A stretch of 64,000 nt of DNA from Pseudomonas arsenicoxydans (GTDB lineage: Bacteria > Pseudomonadota > Gammaproteobacteria > Pseudomonadales > Pseudomonadaceae), in NCBI RefSeq assembly GCF_006438915.1, contig NZ_RCZE01000015.1, positions 110,669 to 174,668 of the forward strand. The letters run 5' to 3'. The position numbers and the translations under genes were made by a program. The notes beneath the pieces are model-generated. The model had not been told where the DNA came from, searched no databases, and was given only the letters and a program-made list of their open reading frames with translations. Positions 62,449-64,000 of the stretch are shown here, piece after piece. Each line of letters begins with the position of its first letter. The stretch's first letter is position 1.

Positions 62449-62586
62449 ATGCAAGCACTGGATAAAGACTTGGAAACTGAACTGCAACTGGACGATTGGT
62501 TTGAAGCACCGACCCATGAAGCCGCCGTAGAAATGATGCAAGCCGACGCGGTAGTTCCGTTCGGCACGGCGATGTGGCCTCTGTAA
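62449..62586 (+). CDS. Small acidic peptide, candidate precursor peptide
   Basis: A 45-codon ORF with a consensus AAGGAG ribosome binding site eight bases before the ATG. The product begins MQALDKDLETELQLDDWFEA, an acidic, helix-prone N-terminal part that looks like a leader. It ends in a short hydrophobic segment, ADAVVPFGTAMWPL, which could be a core. It lies 69 bp before an M29-like enzyme with a GGAGG ribosome binding site, so both are probably cotranscribed. I do not recognise it as any known RiPP precursor; function is unproven. Confidence 0.7.
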   Translation: MQALDKDLETELQLDDWFEAPTHEAAVEMMQADAVVPFGTAMWPL

Positions 62587-62655
62587 GACCTCCCGGCAGG
62601 CGTAATCCGGCCGGTTGTGCCTGCCACTTTTTCCCGGTTCGTCACGGAGGACAGC

Positions 62656-63621
62656 ATGGATAAGCATCGCGCCATCACGCATTTTCTTTACTACCTCGAA
62701 CAGCACCCTGCCCTTGCCGGCATTAACCCGGCGAAGGTCTTGCTTGGCCACACCGCTGATTACGAAGCGCTGACCGGCGCCATTGCCGAACACGCCGGCG
62801 GGCGCCAACCCTTCCGCTTCAACACGCTACGCCTTGATCTGGAACCCACGGCTTTGCTGGCCCAGGCGATTACCGACAGCGATCTGTACATTTTTTTCTA
62901 CGACTCCTCCACGCTGCCCAACCCACGCCCCGAAGGCCCGGAATTTGTCCGCGCGCTGCAAGGCGTGATGGCCGAGAATTGGAAGAAGTCGCTGCTGTTC
63001 AAGGATTACGGCGATTACTTCTACGACACCTTCAGCGTCACCCCGCAACGCATTGCCGGGTTGAACAGCCACTTGATCCAGCGCCTGTCCCAGGCCACGA
63101 CGTTAAGTTTCAAAGATGAACACGGCTCCTGGTTTGACGCTCCGCTGAACAGCATTAAAAAGTGGACTGACATCAACGGTGTCGGCAACTTTGATCTGGC
63201 ACCCGGTGAAATCGCCACGCACAGCGAAGCGATTAATGGGCAGGTGAAGTTCATGGGGACTTTTCTCGGTACGATTCCATTTGCCCGCAAATATGGAGTA
63301 TTGGAATCACCACTGGAGTTATGGATCGAGAACTCGACTATCCGCAAAATCGCCACCGAGGTGCCAGGACTGGAACATGACTTCAATAAATACCTGGAGG
63401 CCAATCCATCGAATCGAAGGATTGAGGAGCTGGGGATTGGCACCAACGAGGGGGTGAAAGCCTTGTATGCGCGCAATGCCGGGTTTGAGGAGCGCCATTG
63501 CGGACTGCATCTTGGGTTGGGCGGAGGCGCCAAGGGCAGCCATCATCTGGACTTGATCTTCTCCAGTGGCGTGTTGGCGCTGGATGATGAGCCGGTGTTT
63601 GATGGGCGGTTTGTGTTTTAG
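62656..63621 (+). CDS. M29 aminopeptidase/NicX-fold protein of unknown function
   Basis: A 321-residue soluble protein. The C-terminal half resembles the metal site of M29 aminopeptidases and the related 2,5-dihydroxypyridine dioxygenase NicX: GEIATHSEAINGQV (about 184-197), IEELGIGTNEGV (about 256-267), HLGLGG with His285, and SHHLDLIF with His297 and Asp299. Glu185 and Glu279/280 are possible further ligands. The Tyr usual in M29 peptidases is not obvious. The ATG at 62656 is preferred over 62617 because of GGAGG five bases upstream. Pairing with the adjacent small peptide suggests it acts on that peptide. Confidence 0.72.
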   Translation: MDKHRAITHFLYYLEQHPALAGINPAKVLLGHTADYEALTGAIAEHAGGRQPFRFNTLRLDLEPTALLAQAITDSDLYIFFYDSSTLPNPRPEGPEFVRALQGVMAENWKKSLLFKDYGDYFYDTFSVTPQRIAGLNSHLIQRLSQATTLSFKDEHGSWFDAPLNSIKKWTDINGVGNFDLAPGEIATHSEAINGQVKFMGTFLGTIPFARKYGVLESPLELWIENSTIRKIATEVPGLEHDFNKYLEANPSNRRIEELGIGTNEGVKALYARNAGFEERHCGLHLGLGGGAKGSHHLDLIFSSGVLALDDEPVFDGRFVF

Positions 63622-63649
63622 CCTCAGCTTCTGCGGTGTTGCGGCTGAC

Positions 63650-63722
63650 GCCTTCGCGAGCATGCCCGCTCCCACAGGTGCCCGAGTGGGCTTGGAGAAA
63701 TCCGATCAAATGTGGGAGCAAC
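63650..63722. repeat. REP copy and truncated REP partner
   Basis: A REP core (CGCGAGCATGCCCGCTCCCA, about 63656-63675) is followed 30 bp later by AAATGTGGGAGC, the first part of an inverted partner. The expected continuation (GGGCTTGCTCGC) is missing and replaced by unrelated sequence from about 63720. The second REP appears interrupted by the IS element. Confidence 0.7.
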
Positions 63723-64000
63723 TGTCTTGATGACTTTATTTTTAAGGCTTATCGGAAGACAGCTGAACTCCCACGGCTCCAGGCCATGCAAATTCCTTAC
63801 AAAACACGCAGCCTGTTTAGGCTGCCTGTTCTCGCCACTCAGTTTTCTCTCGAATCATGGCATTCAGCCGTATCAACAACACTCGCATGCAGGCGATCAG
63901 CGCTACTTTGGCGCATTTACCTTTCTGGCGTAATGCTTGATACCGAGCCTTGAACTCAGGCTGTCGCCGGATCACCACCCAACAGGCCATGTACATCGCG
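63720..64000 (-). mobile_element. IS110-family element, one end (continues beyond window)
   Basis: Sequence after the broken REP (about 63720) leads into the 3' end of an IS110-type transposase on the minus strand. About 97 bp of non-coding element end lie between the stop codon and the REP. No terminal inverted repeat is seen, as is normal for IS110. The other end lies outside the window. Confidence 0.75.
63817..64000 (-). CDS. IS110-family transposase, C-terminal part
   Basis: The last 60 codons of a minus-strand frame read AMYMACWVVIRRQPEFKARY, then QALRQKGKCAKVALIACMRV and LLIRLNAMIREKTEW, stopping at 63817. This is the hallmark C-terminus of IS110 (DEDD) transposases: a KxxKVALIACMRxLLxxLNAM pattern. 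The N-terminal catalytic part is outside the window. No start codon is present here. Confidence 0.88.
   Translation of the reverse strand, partial: AMYMACWVVIRRQPEFKARYQALRQKGKCAKVALIACMRVLLIRLNAMIREKTEWREQAA

Overview
The window is chromosomal DNA from a fluorescent Pseudomonas, most likely of the P. fluorescens group. This rests on gene content (FleQ/FleSR, HptB-HsbR-HsbA, a PhhR/PhhABC phenylalanine operon), high GC, and the many inverted REP-type repeats built on GTGGGAGC...GCTCCCAC cores. It is mostly one contiguous flagellar supercluster, read right to left on the minus strand, with an aromatic amino acid catabolism region and a small accessory region at the right end.

Region 1 (1-14,184, minus): export gate, C-ring and basal-body genes in the order fliE-F-G-H-I-J, then the signalling trio hsbA-hsbR-hptB, then fliK-L-M-N-O-P-Q and the start of fliR. 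A close match to a sigma-54 promoter lies 79 bp upstream of fliE. Region 2 (14,185-22,425, minus): the regulators fleQ, fleS and fleR (sigma-54 element before fleS), the chaperones fliS and fliT, the cap gene fliD (sigma-54-like element and an intrinsic terminator), flaG and a single 283-residue flagellin fliC with a textbook FliA (sigma-28) promoter.

Region 3 (22,426-44,552, minus): a flagellin glycosylation island. It holds a Maf/DUF115-type flagellin sugar transferase, a FabH-like ketoacyl synthase, a complete pseudaminic acid pathway (pseB, C, F, a fused pseG-pseH, and pseI), a two-domain glycosyltransferase, a CmcI-like protein, two TylC3/NovU-type methyltransferases, a reductase/epimerase, an RmlC-like epimerase, rfbG, rfbF, and a very large FgtA-like glycosyltransferase. 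The gene set predicts two nucleotide sugars: CMP-pseudaminic acid and a CDP-linked 3-C-methyl-6-deoxyhexose. A 1-kb gene-free stretch between rfbF and fgtA contains two diverged inverted copies of a ~250-bp repeat.

Region 4 (44,646-53,060, minus): flgF-G-H-I-J-K-L (rod, rings, muramidase, hook-filament junction), with a probable sigma-54 promoter before flgF. Region 5 (53,430-61,990): phhR (minus), the divergent phhABC operon for phenylalanine to tyrosine conversion and transamination, two small proteins, an MFS transporter, arfB, and an AroP-type aromatic amino acid permease preceded by a 48-codon ORF with a strong ribosome binding site.

Region 6 (62,220-64,000): an AT-rich leader, a 45-codon peptide gene and a 321-residue M29/NicX-fold protein, which together look like a minimal peptide-modification locus. 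It is followed by a REP sequence interrupted by the end of an IS110-family element. This last region is the best candidate for something undescribed. No tRNA, rRNA or CRISPR array was recognised.
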